A stretch of DNA of 64,000 bases, taken from NCBI GenBank assembly GCA_018857735.1, contig JABMCL010001782.1:319001-383000 (forward strand), in the 5' to 3' direction. The notes under the pieces are model-generated. The model saw nothing but the letters and a program-made list of their open reading frames with translations. It ran no database searches and had not been told where the DNA came from. Every line of letters begins with the position of its first letter. Position 1 is the stretch's first letter. Position numbers and translations under genes: made by a program. Origin of the DNA: Alviniconcha marisindica (Eukaryota > Mollusca > Gastropoda > Provannidae). Shown in pieces: positions 52,097-59,426 of this stretch.

Positions 52097-53613
52097 ATAT
52101 TATGTAAATTATGATGCCTACTGCATAGCGTTAATGTTTGCATTAATACAAGTACACAGCATAATCTACACACATAAAATCATACCTGTCTAGGAATCTT
52201 AGAATGATGGATGTTTTGCCCTGCAGAAGAAAAAGGAAAGCATAATAAATATACACAGAATAACTTTGTTGGAAAAATAACAAATCACCTTCTGTTGGTT
52301 CTTTTGTGGTTAAAGACAGTCTTAAGTTACACACATACATGCATGCACGCATGCACGCACGCCTGCATACACACATGCACACAAAGTGAGTTAATTAGCG
52401 CTTGAAAAGTTGATCTTTTCACACACTGTGCATTACATCATGCCAAGGTTCTGTAGTCCCAAAATTTTCACCTCTGATACCCATGGATTACAACATAGCC
52501 ACATGCAGGCAATTTCAAGTTCAACATTAATGCCAGCAGTTTGCAACAGATAAAAACTTTATTACCAATGGGCTGTCAAAGGGTCATAGTGTCAATCAGC
52601 TGCTTTTTGGTTTGTTTTCTATCCCAAGAATCCAAGGCCTGATGATTTTGCATGAGAGGGTGTGATGCATAAAAATGCACTTTGACAACCTTTAAAAAAA
52701 ATCAAAAAAATCTTGCTACATCGTGATGATGAATAAAAATTAAAACTCATGGAAACACTGTCTTCAGAATGAGGCCTGTCACATTGTCACTGAAAGGAAG
52801 TGGGTTACCAATGAATGGCTTAAGTTGATCAGTTTCACAACTGGTCATTCTCTCATACTTACAGCATTTTTGCTGCCTAGCAGAAACACAGCTGAATCTT
52901 CTCTTGACTGTCCTTCCTCTGCAACAAAATGCAGATAAATAAAATATGTATTTCGTCATGCTATACAGTTCATAGGCAGACTCAATATGATACAAAACAA
53001 GATAAACTGCTATAATTAATAAATTATTAAATACCACAACTACTGTGCTTGTTGATGTAATGTCCAAATATTTGACTGTATTATATGTAGCTGATTCAGG
53101 ATGTGCAACTATAAACAGCAACAACAATACCACACACTGCACTTTTTATTTTATTTTTATTTTTTAGCATTGTCTGCATGGTTTGGTTACTGGTATAGCC
53201 AGCTGAGTAATATTGGCCATGAGATGATTTGTCGGTACAAATAAAAATTGCCACGAACCAATATTATATGTGAAATGGCCTGATAGATATACTGATGCAG
53301 GTGAGAATATAAGATCTTGTATTGGTACACCCGATATATGATCATATATAGGCAGAAGGAAAAGAAAAAAAGAAAAAAAGAGAAGAGTTTTGGAATTTAT
53401 TGGGAGGGGGACAACACCTTTGACTTGAAGGTGCCAAGGGTGGGGGACATCTGAACTGCATCTGGGGGTTATGATTCGGCGTGCCAGCATAAGATCTCAG
53501 GCGATTGTACCGCTACATACTGGGCCGTTTCACATATCGGTTAATAACAGAGTCATGATACCTTTAGTTAGCTTAGCCTGATGAATTGCCAGATCCCACA
53601 AGTTCCCATCCAT
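36072..53613 (-). CDS. DYNC2LI1: Cytoplasmic dynein 2 light intermediate chain 1, complete 14-coding-exon gene
   Basis: Joining 14 exons on the minus strand gives a protein of about 349 aa, against about 351 aa in vertebrates. It is the light intermediate chain of dynein-2, the motor for retrograde intraflagellar transport in cilia. Visible landmarks are a P-loop GSKNAGKT at residues 32-39, split between exons 2 and 3; RRAKGHN near 60-70; WELGGG at 79-84; [13 protein letters not shown] after the exon 5/6 junction; a G4-like GSKYD at 179-183; [13 protein letters not shown] in exon 8; PAGLDS in exon 10; and DPAKDPQ in exon 13. The tail is charged and ends with TAG. Intron phases agree at every junction except exon 5/6, where one G is missing. 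The coding exons are 53562-53613, 52863-52918, 52186-52220, 51401-51470, 47456-47544, 45226-45411, 44615-44683, 44033-44110, 42639-42718, 41571-41641, 40295-40340, 39798-39849, 36834-36926 and 36072-36143. The family assignment rests on remembered homologues. Confidence 0.93.
36481..36532 (+). repeat. (GT)25 microsatellite in DYNC2LI1 intron 13
   Basis: Pure GT on the plus strand, with CA runs at about 36742-36810 close to the exon 13 donor. Confidence 0.93.
36834..36926 (-). CDS. DYNC2LI1: DYNC2LI1 coding exon 13
   Basis: Encodes [20 protein letters not shown] then [11 protein letters not shown]. Acceptor is tctcccag and donor is gttgga, slightly weak at +3. It matches the family DPARDPQYAExxVDxMRxQKDxEL region. 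The intron downstream of the donor begins in CA/GT repeats. Confidence 0.9.
37620..37745 (+). repeat. G-rich tract and 21-bp duplication
   Basis: Purine-rich ggggggaggggggga, followed by two copies of gaaattttattggccat. Confidence 0.8.
38489..38712 (+). repeat. About 42-bp minisatellite, five to six units, DYNC2LI1 intron 12
   Basis: The unit is ttattaaatggtggcaaagg then gttccctccctggcaaccac. Confidence 0.9.
38832..38901 (+). repeat. 34-bp two-copy tandem
   Basis: tggatgagcatgaacaatct then gtcagacacacatt, twice in a row. Confidence 0.9.
39736..39776 (+). mobile_element. Family B SINE tail, about 40-bp remnant
   Basis: The last 40 bases of the family B end (ggtatggtttctgtggattt, then aaacaccatgtttactta) lie alone in DYNC2LI1 intron 12, just before exon 12. 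This is an extreme 5' truncation. Confidence 0.6.
39798..39849 (-). CDS. DYNC2LI1: DYNC2LI1 coding exon 12
   Basis: Encodes [18 protein letters not shown]. Acceptor is tgctcag and donor is gtatgt. It corresponds to the SPMELWKKVYEKLFPPK segment. Confidence 0.88.
39962..40275 (+). repeat. About 160-bp two-copy tandem, DYNC2LI1 intron 11
   Basis: Shares acttgactgtaaacagt, aagcacac, attgttttt, caaccccccaaaa and ccaaaatacatcaatta between the two copies. Confidence 0.88.
40295..40340 (-). CDS. DYNC2LI1: DYNC2LI1 coding exon 11
   Basis: A 46-bp exon encoding [15 protein letters not shown] plus AA. Acceptor is tttgcag and donor is gtgagt. It matches GSPPVPENDIGKLHA of homologues. Confidence 0.9.
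41260..41389 (-). repeat. Dispersed repeat, partner of 530-790
   Basis: On the minus strand it reads gttgttttgtagcttgaaaa, then aggggcttacccaaaaaatt and tgcatgttg, matching the copy at the left end of the window. It lies in DYNC2LI1 intron 10. Confidence 0.5.
41571..41641 (-). CDS. DYNC2LI1: DYNC2LI1 coding exon 10 (NKPLxxPAGLDS)
   Basis: After completing a Ser codon it encodes [20 protein letters not shown] then QQI plus G. Acceptor is gttacag and donor is gtcagt. It matches the conserved NKPLFITAGLDSFGQIG block. Confidence 0.92.
42020..42566 (+). repeat. 30-bp minisatellite, about 18 units, DYNC2LI1 intron 9
   Basis: The unit is tcccacaatacagatgtcag then tattcaccag. Because 30 is a multiple of three, it produces long but meaningless frames. 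The right third has a variant caccagagatttcagtagtc. Confidence 0.95.
42639..42718 (-). CDS. DYNC2LI1: DYNC2LI1 coding exon 9
   Basis: Encodes [20 protein letters not shown] then LFGTTA plus AG. The acceptor in phase is ttgctag. A second AG six bases downstream (tttttcag) would break the frame. Donor is gtaatg. Confidence 0.85.
44033..44110 (-). CDS. DYNC2LI1: DYNC2LI1 coding exon 8
   Basis: Encodes [19 protein letters not shown] then IYGASLQ, in phase 0 at both ends. Acceptor is tgtttcag and donor is gtaggt. It is nearly identical to the remembered vertebrate segment. Confidence 0.92.
44615..44683 (-). CDS. DYNC2LI1: DYNC2LI1 coding exon 7 (GSKYD)
   Basis: Encodes [20 protein letters not shown] followed by LFQ. 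Acceptor is ccgtgcag and donor is gtttgt. GSKYD sits where Ras-like G4 motifs recognise guanine. The donor neighbourhood (agacaaacctg) is tandemly duplicated just downstream, so an alternative donor look-alike exists at about 44588. Confidence 0.92.
45226..45411 (-). CDS. DYNC2LI1: DYNC2LI1 coding exon 6 ([13 protein letters not shown])
   Basis: At 186 bp this is the longest exon. It encodes [17 protein letters not shown], then a helical acidic segment ending WERVGEENP at donor gtaaag. Acceptor is tttctcag. The exon is in phase 0 at its end, but its start needs one extra G to join exon 5. A decayed partial copy lies just upstream in the intron. Confidence 0.9.
45481..45532 (-). pseudogene. 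Decayed partial copy of DYNC2LI1 exon 6 inside intron 5
   Basis: The minus strand reads [12 protein letters not shown], stop, FTL, against [16 protein letters not shown] in the real exon 70 bp downstream. The Trp codon TGG has become TGA. The flanking intron sequence (tatgttgctgtca) is duplicated too, so this is a tandem duplication carrying part of the exon. It cannot be used in frame. Confidence 0.8.
45640..45750 (+). repeat. (GT)n tracts in DYNC2LI1 intron 5
   Basis: Two GT runs separated by a further copy of atgagtcttcattagttgac, which is part of the tandem duplication that also includes the decayed exon copy. Confidence 0.85.
45940..46942 (+). repeat. About 46-bp minisatellite, about 21 units, DYNC2LI1 intron 5
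   Basis: The unit is ctcactcttacacacaaaca then cactgacattacaccctcta and tcccaa, with a shorter 32-bp variant (actcatacacacactgacat). A last unit survives at 47387-47430 beyond a transposon insertion, close to exon 5. Confidence 0.95.
46943..47386. mobile_element. 444-bp terminal-inverted-repeat element (MITE-like) in DYNC2LI1 intron 5
   Basis: The left end is TCATAGCTGTCAACCC and the right end is GGGTTGACAGGTATGA: 16-bp inverted repeats with one mismatch. It sits inside a minisatellite that resumes at its right side, with CTCT (or ACTCT) repeated at both edges. No transposase frame is visible, so it would be non-autonomous. The superfamily is not determined. Confidence 0.8.
47387..47430 (+). 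repeat. Orphan unit of the intron 5 minisatellite
   Basis: ctctgacacacaaacacactg then acattacaccctctatccca: the array continues after the TIR element and ends 25 bp from exon 5. Confidence 0.9.
47456..47544 (-). CDS. DYNC2LI1: DYNC2LI1 coding exon 5 (WELGGG motif)
   Basis: Encodes [13 protein letters not shown], then [16 protein letters not shown] plus AA. Acceptor is ttgacag. The donor reads ATCAA/gtgagc. Homologue length and frame call for AAG here, so one G is missing from an expected AAG/gtgagc; see the finding at this junction. Confidence 0.9.
48239..48290 (+). repeat. (CA)n microsatellite
   Basis: CA run with a single CG interruption, in DYNC2LI1 intron 4. Confidence 0.93.
48291..49445. 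other. A-rich intron 4 sequence, no exon seen
   Basis: Many aacaacaac and aaagaaaa runs. The 191-codon frame at 48312-48887 is an A-rich artefact (Lys, Gln and Asn only in long stretches). Confidence 0.6.
49446..49498 (+). repeat. (AT)n microsatellite
   Basis: About 52 bp of AT. Confidence 0.93.
49730..49908 (+). repeat. About 92-bp two-copy tandem, DYNC2LI1 intron 4
   Basis: gtggatatgagcacttcata, agattgtttacaat and actgtgccacgtatttcaaa recur at about 49830-49906. Confidence 0.85.
50127..50187 (+). repeat. (GT)n microsatellite
   Basis: GT run of about 60 bp with one missing G. Confidence 0.93.
50396..50556 (+). repeat. About 83-bp two-copy tandem, DYNC2LI1 intron 4
   Basis: cttacattggcaatgcccaa, ttttggtacgaa and ccaatgggaagagcactcaa occur twice. 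Confidence 0.9.
51401..51470 (-). CDS. DYNC2LI1: DYNC2LI1 coding exon 4
   Basis: Encodes [17 protein letters not shown] followed by AKGHNV. Acceptor is gtttcag and donor is gtcagt, ending phase 0. The segment matches the strongly conserved switch-I-like region [17 protein letters not shown]. Confidence 0.92.
51522..51823 (+). repeat. Identical 109-bp direct repeats 193 bp apart, DYNC2LI1 intron 3
   Basis: 51522-51630 and 51715-51823 match base for base (starting caatgctgacaatgtgaaga, ending ggttaaaaacaaa). Between them is a poly-C run and an A-rich (aac)n stretch. Confidence 0.93.
52038..52102 (+). repeat. (TA)n microsatellite in DYNC2LI1 intron 3
   Basis: About 60 bp of TA with one break, about 85 bp from micro-exon 3. 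Confidence 0.93.
52186..52220 (-). CDS. DYNC2LI1: DYNC2LI1 coding exon 3, 35-bp micro-exon (GKT of Walker A)
   Basis: A very short exon between acceptor ttctgcag and donor gtatga. It encodes [11 protein letters not shown] plus two bases that complete an Arg codon in exon 4. It completes the nucleotide-binding P-loop and gives the family signature TIILRxLDR. Confidence 0.9.
52863..52918 (-). CDS. DYNC2LI1: DYNC2LI1 coding exon 2 (first half of the P-loop)
   Basis: The acceptor is ttgcag; the next AG two bases on would break the frame. The exon encodes [19 protein letters not shown] and ends phase 0 at donor gtaagt. It holds the beta strand and the first part of Walker A. Confidence 0.9.
53562..53613 (-). 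CDS. DYNC2LI1: DYNC2LI1 coding exon 1 (start codon)
   Basis: The exon starts after an acceptor ttcttgcag (exon edge at 53630), so 17 bases of 5'UTR precede the ATG at 53611-53613 and a non-coding exon must lie upstream. It encodes [17 protein letters not shown] plus one base, followed by donor gtatca. The LWDLA segment matches the family's N-terminal LWEIA. Confidence 0.88.
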
Positions 53614-53630
53614 CTTGAACGCTTCAGTGT

Positions 53631-54049
53631 CTGCAAGAAAAATATTCGAACTTAGTAAAGCTGGTATAGAATCAGCAAATCATTTGACACTCACAGTCGT
53701 TATTTCAGATTTGCTTTGTCACAAATTACAAATTACAAGAACACAACTAGGGTATAATGACTGGAGCAGTTTTGTCTGCAAAGCGTAGCACGTTCTACAT
53801 TACCGGATGTTTTGCAGTCGCCACCGAGGAATTTACCTCCGCAGTAAATTTGATCACGGGTTTGATTTTTCAGGTCTTTAAAAAAGAAGAAGACTTTATG
53901 CATAAAAAAGCTGAAGATTGAACGAGGTATAAACAAACATTGACTTGTTGACTCTGCTTTCTTTTGGATGATTTTTGTAATTTAGAAAATATTATTATTA
54001 CTAATTAAATCTTCAGACTTTGTTCATTACTGCACTGTTGCGCATCAAT
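53631..54049. promoter_or_regulatory. Probable bidirectional promoter between DYNC2LI1 and KIFBP
   Basis: The two genes start head-to-head, with 436 bp between their ATGs. The first DYNC2LI1 coding exon begins at an acceptor, so a non-coding exon must lie here. Two donor-like sites on the minus strand (GCGGAG/gtaaat at about 53846 and CATCCG/gtaatg at about 53802) could end it. No TATA box is obvious. The promoter role is inferred from geometry. Confidence 0.55.
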
Positions 54050-54757
54050 ATGGCTGCCGTTTCAAGCTTTCTGGAAAGTGAAGGCTATGAATTATTCAAG
54101 AAGGCTAATTATTTAAGTAAGGTAGCCTCGAAAGATGATCCAGATGACCAGCCTTACAAGTCACTGTATGAAGCTCGAGAACTCTTAACTGATCTTCGGG
54201 CTAAAGTGAGTGATTTCTACGATGATGACTCAAACAACAAGGATTTGCTGTTTGCCCTGGCTACCTTGGATCTACATCTTGGTTGCAACTTCACCGACAC
54301 TGATGAAACCAGTACAGGAGAGGAATATTTGTCAAGAGTGCTGAAAAGTCTCGAGGAGCTGAAGATGGAAGAGGGAGCAATATGCATCTATTTGCATGCA
54401 CTAAACCACCTCGGTGTTCTGTGGTGTGCTCGCAACCGGCATGAAAAAGCCAAGAAATACTTGGATGAAGCAGAAGAACTTTTTCATGAATATAAAAAGA
54501 ACGTTGGCGATGCACCCAAACGAGCTGACGAATTCTTCCTGAAGCCTGAAGAAGATGAAAGTGAACTTCTTCGTAATAGGTCAAGCAAATTTGAAGCGAC
54601 GTATACACATACTTTGTATTACATGGCACAGGTGATGGCAAAACTGGGAGATAGTGATGCCTCTGCAAAGTACTGTCACACAACTCTGCGCAGGCAGCTG
54701 GATTCTCATGACTATGATGCAACAGACTGGGCCCTCAATGCTGCAACATTATCCCAG
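54050..54757 (+). CDS. KIFBP: KIFBP coding exon 1
   Basis: 236 codons ending NAATLSQ at donor CAG/gttaat, phase 0. Translation past the donor runs into an unrelated low-complexity stretch and a poly-G tract at about 54857-54877, which confirms that the exon ends here. Confidence 0.95.
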
Positions 54758-57644
54758 GTTAATGTTTTGTTGATCTGCTGGGTTCTTCTTCTTCATTGTG
54801 TTAGGCAGCCACCTTCCAATAAGCAGAAAACTGCTCAGAGATTTTGCTGCACTTTAGGGGGGGGGGGGGGGGGGGGTGTCTGCAGAGTCCTATAGAGTGG
54901 TATAATGAAAAGAAAGAAAAGGTTACTGTTACTTAGCTTTGAAAAGTCACTTAAATGTGTTCTCATGCCAAACACTGAAACAGCTGCTATTAAGTGCTAA
55001 TGCTATGTAGAATTGTCTGATTACTCTTCTGGGAATTTTCTTGTCACAGAAACTTTGTATAAATACATGAAAGTGAAATTGTACTGTTTGCAGTCATCAG
55101 AAGTATTTTGTTTGTTCAAACAAACGAAAAAACAGTTTGTCCAGGCATTAAGTTGATTATGTTAACACTAATAGACCTTGACTGCTTGAGTAGCAAAGTA
55201 ACAACAGCTGTGTCAAGAGCTTTAAAACTTTTATTTTTTTAAAGAAACCATCAGGATAAAATTTTATGACAGTAAGCATGGTCTGCGGCCCTGTCAAGTG
55301 GTCTCAAAGAGTCCAGCTGAACTGGACCTTTGTAGCATCATGTCGTTTGTTATCATCCTCATTAATCACTGCATAAAATTAAAAAGGTCTGAGCTTTTGT
55401 AGCCCATCATGCCATACTCTCATGGTGATCTTGCTCTTGGTGTTCTGGCCTCTTTCCATGCCTGAAGCAATTCTGATCATTTGAACTCACAAGTCAAAGC
55501 CCTCAACATCAGAGAGTACACACAGCCTGAGGGTTGGTGGAAGGATGTAGTGGCAGTCTGCTCTTGGGGGATGCTCACTCGGTCTAACTCTGACTCCAGT
55601 CCCATGTGCACTCCTTACTTTTGTATTACTTTGTACTCTTGCTCGGACCTACCCACAAACTCCTTGCATGCTCCCTTGGCCTTGTGCACTTCTCTTACTT
55701 TTGTATTTGGAATTCAGTCCCACAAGACCTTAGACACTGCTCAACCCTGTCATCTTTTAAAGCCAAACTGAAAACCTTCCTCTTCTCACAGTATTTCCAT
55801 CCTAACTAATATCAGTACCCAGTTTCTGCTACAGTCAGTGTGAGTGTGTATGTATACATCATTACATGTGTGTGTTTGTAGTGCGTATTTTTATTTTTAT
55901 TTTATAATACTTCATGTAAATTGTTTTGGCAGGACTATGCACTACATGTGTATAGAATATCATATTTAGGTTAATATGTATCATGTGAGCGCTCAGGGCG
56001 TTGATGAGCGCATGATAAATGTACATTATTATTATTATTACTTTGTACTCTTACTCTGACCTACCCACACATTTCCAGCATGATCCCTTGCGGCTTGTGC
56101 ACCCCTTTCACTTTTGTATCAATCTTAATTCTTAGTATTCTTACTATGACCACCCACAAACTGCATGCATGCTCCTCTTAGTCTTAGTCTTACTTTTCGT
56201 GTCAGTCTGACACATCCACTGGCCACGGACTCCTGGCATGCCCTCTCAATGACCCTGCTGCTGTCCACTACATCAGTACTTGGGGCCCCTTGATCGCAGT
56301 TCCCACTGAACACAAAGTCTGTCATAAGGTTTGTCAGTGGCTCTGTCAGTCTATCCAATCCTTGGGTCTTAGTCTTACACAGGTTATTAGTAATTACTGT
56401 CACTATATAGTCACCCATCAGGAATAATCCTTTGCATGGGGTGCTTTCAGTATCATTTTACTATCAGTTCAATCACAATGTAATTTAATAAACAGGTGTG
56501 CTATTTTATTAAAAACTTTTTTTCTTCGTTTTAGGTTTACATCACCCAAGAAAAATTTCCACTGGCACGTCATTGCCTGGCAAGCTCCTCCGTCATCTTT
56601 GAAGAGACCCGACCCAACAGAGAAGTGTCCGAGGAAGCCAAGGAGAACTGGGACTACAAGGATGCTGACATTCACAGATGCTGGGTCAAGTATGGCCTGC
56701 AACTGCTGGAGGTGTCGAGAGACAAGATGCTGGAGGAAGTCAATACGTTTGATGAAGACCATGGTATGGCAGAGAAATCAGACCAAGACGCTGCAGCCAC
56801 TGCTGACCACAACTATGATAAGGCATCCAAATCCGAGCAGGACAAAGCAGAGGAGGGATCCAACGGCGAAAAGTCCTTCGAGCCCTTCAACCTGGAGGTC
56901 ACCTCTTACGAAGAAAAGGTGACGGACAAACTGGTGAAAACATTTGATGAGGCGCGTCAGGTGTTTCTCTTCATCCAGGAGGGAATTGCCTATGCCAAGC
57001 AGGTGTATCAGCTGGATGGGCACTGCACAGATTACATCGAACTGACCCAGGACCACAGCAAGGCTTTCAAGCTGCTGGCCTTCTTCGAGCTGGACATGGA
57101 GCGGCAGTGCCGGATGCACAAGCGGCGGGTGGACATGCTGGTCGCCCTGCTGAACGAGGTCAGCCTCCAGCACTACCTGCTGGTGTGCCGCCAGCTCATC
57201 TTCGAGGTGGCCGAGACCTACAGCAGCATGCTGGACATCAAGCTGGCCATGCTGGAGCTCGAGTCGGTCCCACCCACACCTCATGCCGTGCGCAAAATTA
57301 ACAGCCTGGCCCAGCAGAGCATCAAGCAGTACCAGGCTTACCTGGACACGCTGAAAGGTGGGAAGCCAGACCTCCCTGAAACTTTCCCTGATGGAAACAC
57401 CAGACCGGCACTGGTTGCCATGTTCTGCTGTGGGCGCCTGTGGGGAAAACTGCTGAGCCCAGAGGTCAGTGAGCGCCTGACGTGCATGAAGCGGTCGCTG
57501 GAGTGCTACAAGTTTGTGGTGGACTACTGCCAGCGCCACCCTGAGGCTAAGGCTGAAGTGGACAAGGAGCTGTCGCTGTGTGAGGAACTGTCAGCACTTC
57601 TTCCTTTGAAGATGGAGAAGATTCGAGAAACACAGAGTGTATGA
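54050..57644 (+). CDS. KIFBP: KIF-binding protein (KIF1-binding protein homologue), complete, two coding exons
   Basis: Joining 54050-54757 to 56535-57644 gives 605 aa in one frame, against about 621 aa in human. KIFBP is a helical, TPR-like cytosolic protein that binds kinesin motor domains, blocks microtubule binding and is needed for axon growth. Landmarks are QPYKSLYEARELL near residues 34-46; a TPR-like helix pair LGVLWCARNRHEKAKKYLDE (about 118-137); YTHTLYYMAQVMAKLGD (about 185-201) with AKYCHTTLRRQL after it; NAATLSQ at the exon junction; ARHCLASSSVIFEE at the start of exon 2; HSKAFKLLAFFELDMERQC with KMHKRR-like residues near 410; and CYKFVVDYCQRHPEA near the C-terminus. The start is the ATG at 54050 (MAAVSSFLES); the frame is open a little further upstream but lacks an ATG. 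The stop is TGA at 57642-57644. Confidence 0.95.
54758..56534 (+). other. KIFBP: KIFBP intron 1 with tandem repeats and a LINE end
   Basis: A 1,777-bp intron, gt...ag. It carries a poly-G tract, an A/T-rich part, about 90-bp degenerate tandem units (from about 55600, resuming at about 56038) containing ctttgtactctt and gacctacccacaaact, and a LINE 3' fragment inserted in that array. No further KIFBP exon is visible. Confidence 0.75.
55706..56038 (+). mobile_element. 5'-truncated LINE end in KIFBP intron 1
   Basis: Encodes WNSVPQDLRHCSTLSSFKAK then LKTFLFSQYF and a stop, the C-terminal signature of L2/Rex-like reverse transcriptases. A 3'UTR follows, ending gagcgctcagggcgttgatg and an (ATT)n tail. 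It splits an array of about 90-bp units between acttttgtatt and actttgtactc. Confidence 0.8.
56535..57644 (+). CDS. KIFBP: KIFBP coding exon 2 (terminal)
   Basis: Begins after acceptor gttttag with VYITQEKFPLARHCLASSSV and runs 369 codons to TGA. The central part (about 56760-56880) is acidic and Lys-rich and replaces a variable linker. The GC content is clearly higher than in the surrounding intron. In vertebrates this region is spread over several exons. Confidence 0.95.
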   Translation, partial: VYITQEKFPLARHCLASSSVIFEETRPNREVSEEAKENWDYKDADIHRCWVKYGLQLLEVSRDKMLEEVNTFDEDHGMAEKSDQDAAATADHNYDKASKSEQDKAEEGSNGEKSFEPFNLEVTSYEEKVTDKLVKTFDEARQVFLFIQEGIAYAKQVYQLDGHCTDYIELTQDHSKAFKLLAFFELDMERQCRMHKRRVDMLVALLNEVSLQHYLLVCRQLIFEVAETYSSMLDIKLAMLELESVPPTPHAVRKINSLAQQSIKQYQAYLDTLKGGKPDLPETFPDGNTRPALVAMFCCGRLWGKLLSPEVSERLTCMKRSLECYKFVVDYCQRHPEAKAEVDKELSLCEELSALLPLKMEKIRETQSV

Positions 57645-58185
57645 AGACGGAGAGGATTTGAGAAGCACAAGGTGTTTGATGACTCTAATTTGGACTTTCA
57701 CTGGTTTCAGTGATTTGAATCAATACGTAACACAAATACAGCAACGAAGACCCAAGTTACCTATGGTAACTCTTAACTGGCATGCGTGTAAATACAAAAG
57801 GGACATAAACTCCACCAGAGGTACACACATGCCAGGCGAGAGTTACCGTAGGCAACTCAGGTCTTGTACTTGTGTTATGTATTTTGAGCGCTAATTAACT
57901 CCCTTGGGTGTTGATTCTGCACGAGTGCTCTGGGCCTCATTCCATTTCAGATTTGTGACAATTCAGTGATTTGAAACAAAAATGTGGTTGGTTGTTTTTC
58001 TTGCAAAGTGATGTGCTGTGGATGGATGTTTACAGCTAAAGACTGTGAAATGCAATACAATTATCATTAATGTCAGCATAATACAATATATACTTATGCA
58101 TGCATTTTATTTATGTTTATAGTCGCTATGGGAGTCTTAATCTAATTTTCAAAGATTGTGTGGGGCTTTTTTTTATATATGGTTA

Positions 58186-58244
58186 GATGATGATGATGTG
58201 GGGCTTAATGTCCTTGGATGTCAGGTTGACATATTAGGGACAAA
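58186..58244 (-). mobile_element. Retroelement end with (ATC)n tail
   Basis: The plus strand has gatgatgatgatgtggggct, then taatgtccttggatgtcagg and ttgacatattagggacaaa. It is the same element as at 26379. Possible short flanking repeat tatggt. Confidence 0.75.
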
Positions 58245-58462
58245 CGTTTATGGTAAATAGTCTTGTGATCATTTGATGAAAATTGTGAAATTAAAACTCT
58301 TAATTATGAAAATAGGAGTGGATAACTATCTCAAAGAATGTGTGCATGTAACATGTGACGAAGTCAGGGGGAGGGGAGAGAGAGTGTTCTATAAGTATGC
58401 TTCCTCTGAATTTCATTTGTTGGTTGTATGCAAATTATGCACACATTTATACAAATTACAGA

Positions 58463-58785
58463 TATTAAAAAGTTATGGTTTACACACAAAACATCATAGA
58501 ACATGTACTAGCACGTAACATGCTCCTAATCCTATCATGGTACACCAACATTGAACAGTACACACACACACACAAACCTGCAGTGTTACATATATATGCC
58601 ACACATCACACATACTTTGGTCACGAGCTGCATTGTTTATTTGAATTATTGTTTTGCGTGTAACAATACTGTGTTTACAAATAACAATATTAAAGTTATG
58701 GTTTACACACAAAACACCACAGAACATGTACTAGTACATAATGCACATAACATGCTCCTATCATGATACACCAATGTTGATCAGT

Positions 58786-58816
<31 letters not shown>

Positions 58817-58935
58817 TGCAGTGTTACATATATATGTCACACATCACACATACTTTGGTAAAGAGCTGCATTGTTTATTTGAATTATTGTTTTGTGTATA
58901 ACACAATATTGTGTTCACAAGTAACAATATTAACA
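58463..58935 (+). repeat. About 223-bp two-copy tandem
   Basis: agttatggtttacacacaaa, then agaacatgtactag, the CA run, cagtgttacatatatatg and gagctgcattgtttatttga all occur twice in the same order. Confidence 0.9.
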
Positions 58936-59207
58936 TATATGTGCCTGTCACATTTTCATGAACACCATCTGGTAGACCATATGTACATGATAAAACAAAA
59001 AGATACCAAACATAAGTACACACATCTTCAACTAAGGACTGAGGAACATCAGACCAACAAAATGGTAATGTGTATGCAATGAACTATGGCTTTGACTGAT
59101 ACCAAATCATACATCAGCGTAGGCACCCATGTCAGATGTCTCTTGCTCATCCATCACAATGAAACTGTCACACTAAAAGAAACAAACCCAAACCTTCACA
59201 AGCACAC

Positions 59208-59426
59208 CTACTGAAAAAGCACAATATCCCCATCCCATGTTGCCCCAGCAACAACAGATGGCAGCACTGGGTGGGCAGCAACATCAAGCAGCACTTCTCC
59301 ACTACCAACAGTTCGAATCTTTTTGCAATTGTTGAAACTGTAGCAGTGAAGTTTGCCATCCGATGAACCACTGTACACCAGGCCTCCATCTTGTGACAGT
59401 GACAGCCCTATGTTGTAACCAGAACT
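59208..59426 (-). CDS. WDR25: WDR25-like last coding exon
   Basis: 72 codons plus TAG, with acceptor tttgcag in phase 0. It carries the last WD-like blades (SGSSDGKLHCYSF and ATWDGDIVLF). The exon's 5' edge with its acceptor has several decayed look-alike copies within the adjoining intron. Confidence 0.82.
   Translation of the reverse strand, partial: SSGYNIGLSLSQDGGLVYSGSSDGKLHCYSFNNCKKIRTVGSGEVLLDVAAHPVLPSVVAGATWDGDIVLFQ

Larger units (their letters stand above)
57645..59207. other. Convergent 3' intergenic region between KIFBP and WDR25
   Basis: Holds the KIFBP 3'UTR (a possible ATTAAA at 58290), a truncated retroelement tail at 58186-58244, a 223-bp two-copy tandem repeat (58463-58935) and, on the minus strand, a possible AATAAA (58874-58879) that could end WDR25. 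No coding sequence is recognised. Confidence 0.5.

Noticed and set aside
54291..54722. 143-codon minus-strand frame
   Set aside because: It is the antisense shadow of KIFBP exon 1.
56778..57539. 253-codon minus-strand frame
   Set aside because: It is the antisense shadow of KIFBP exon 2.
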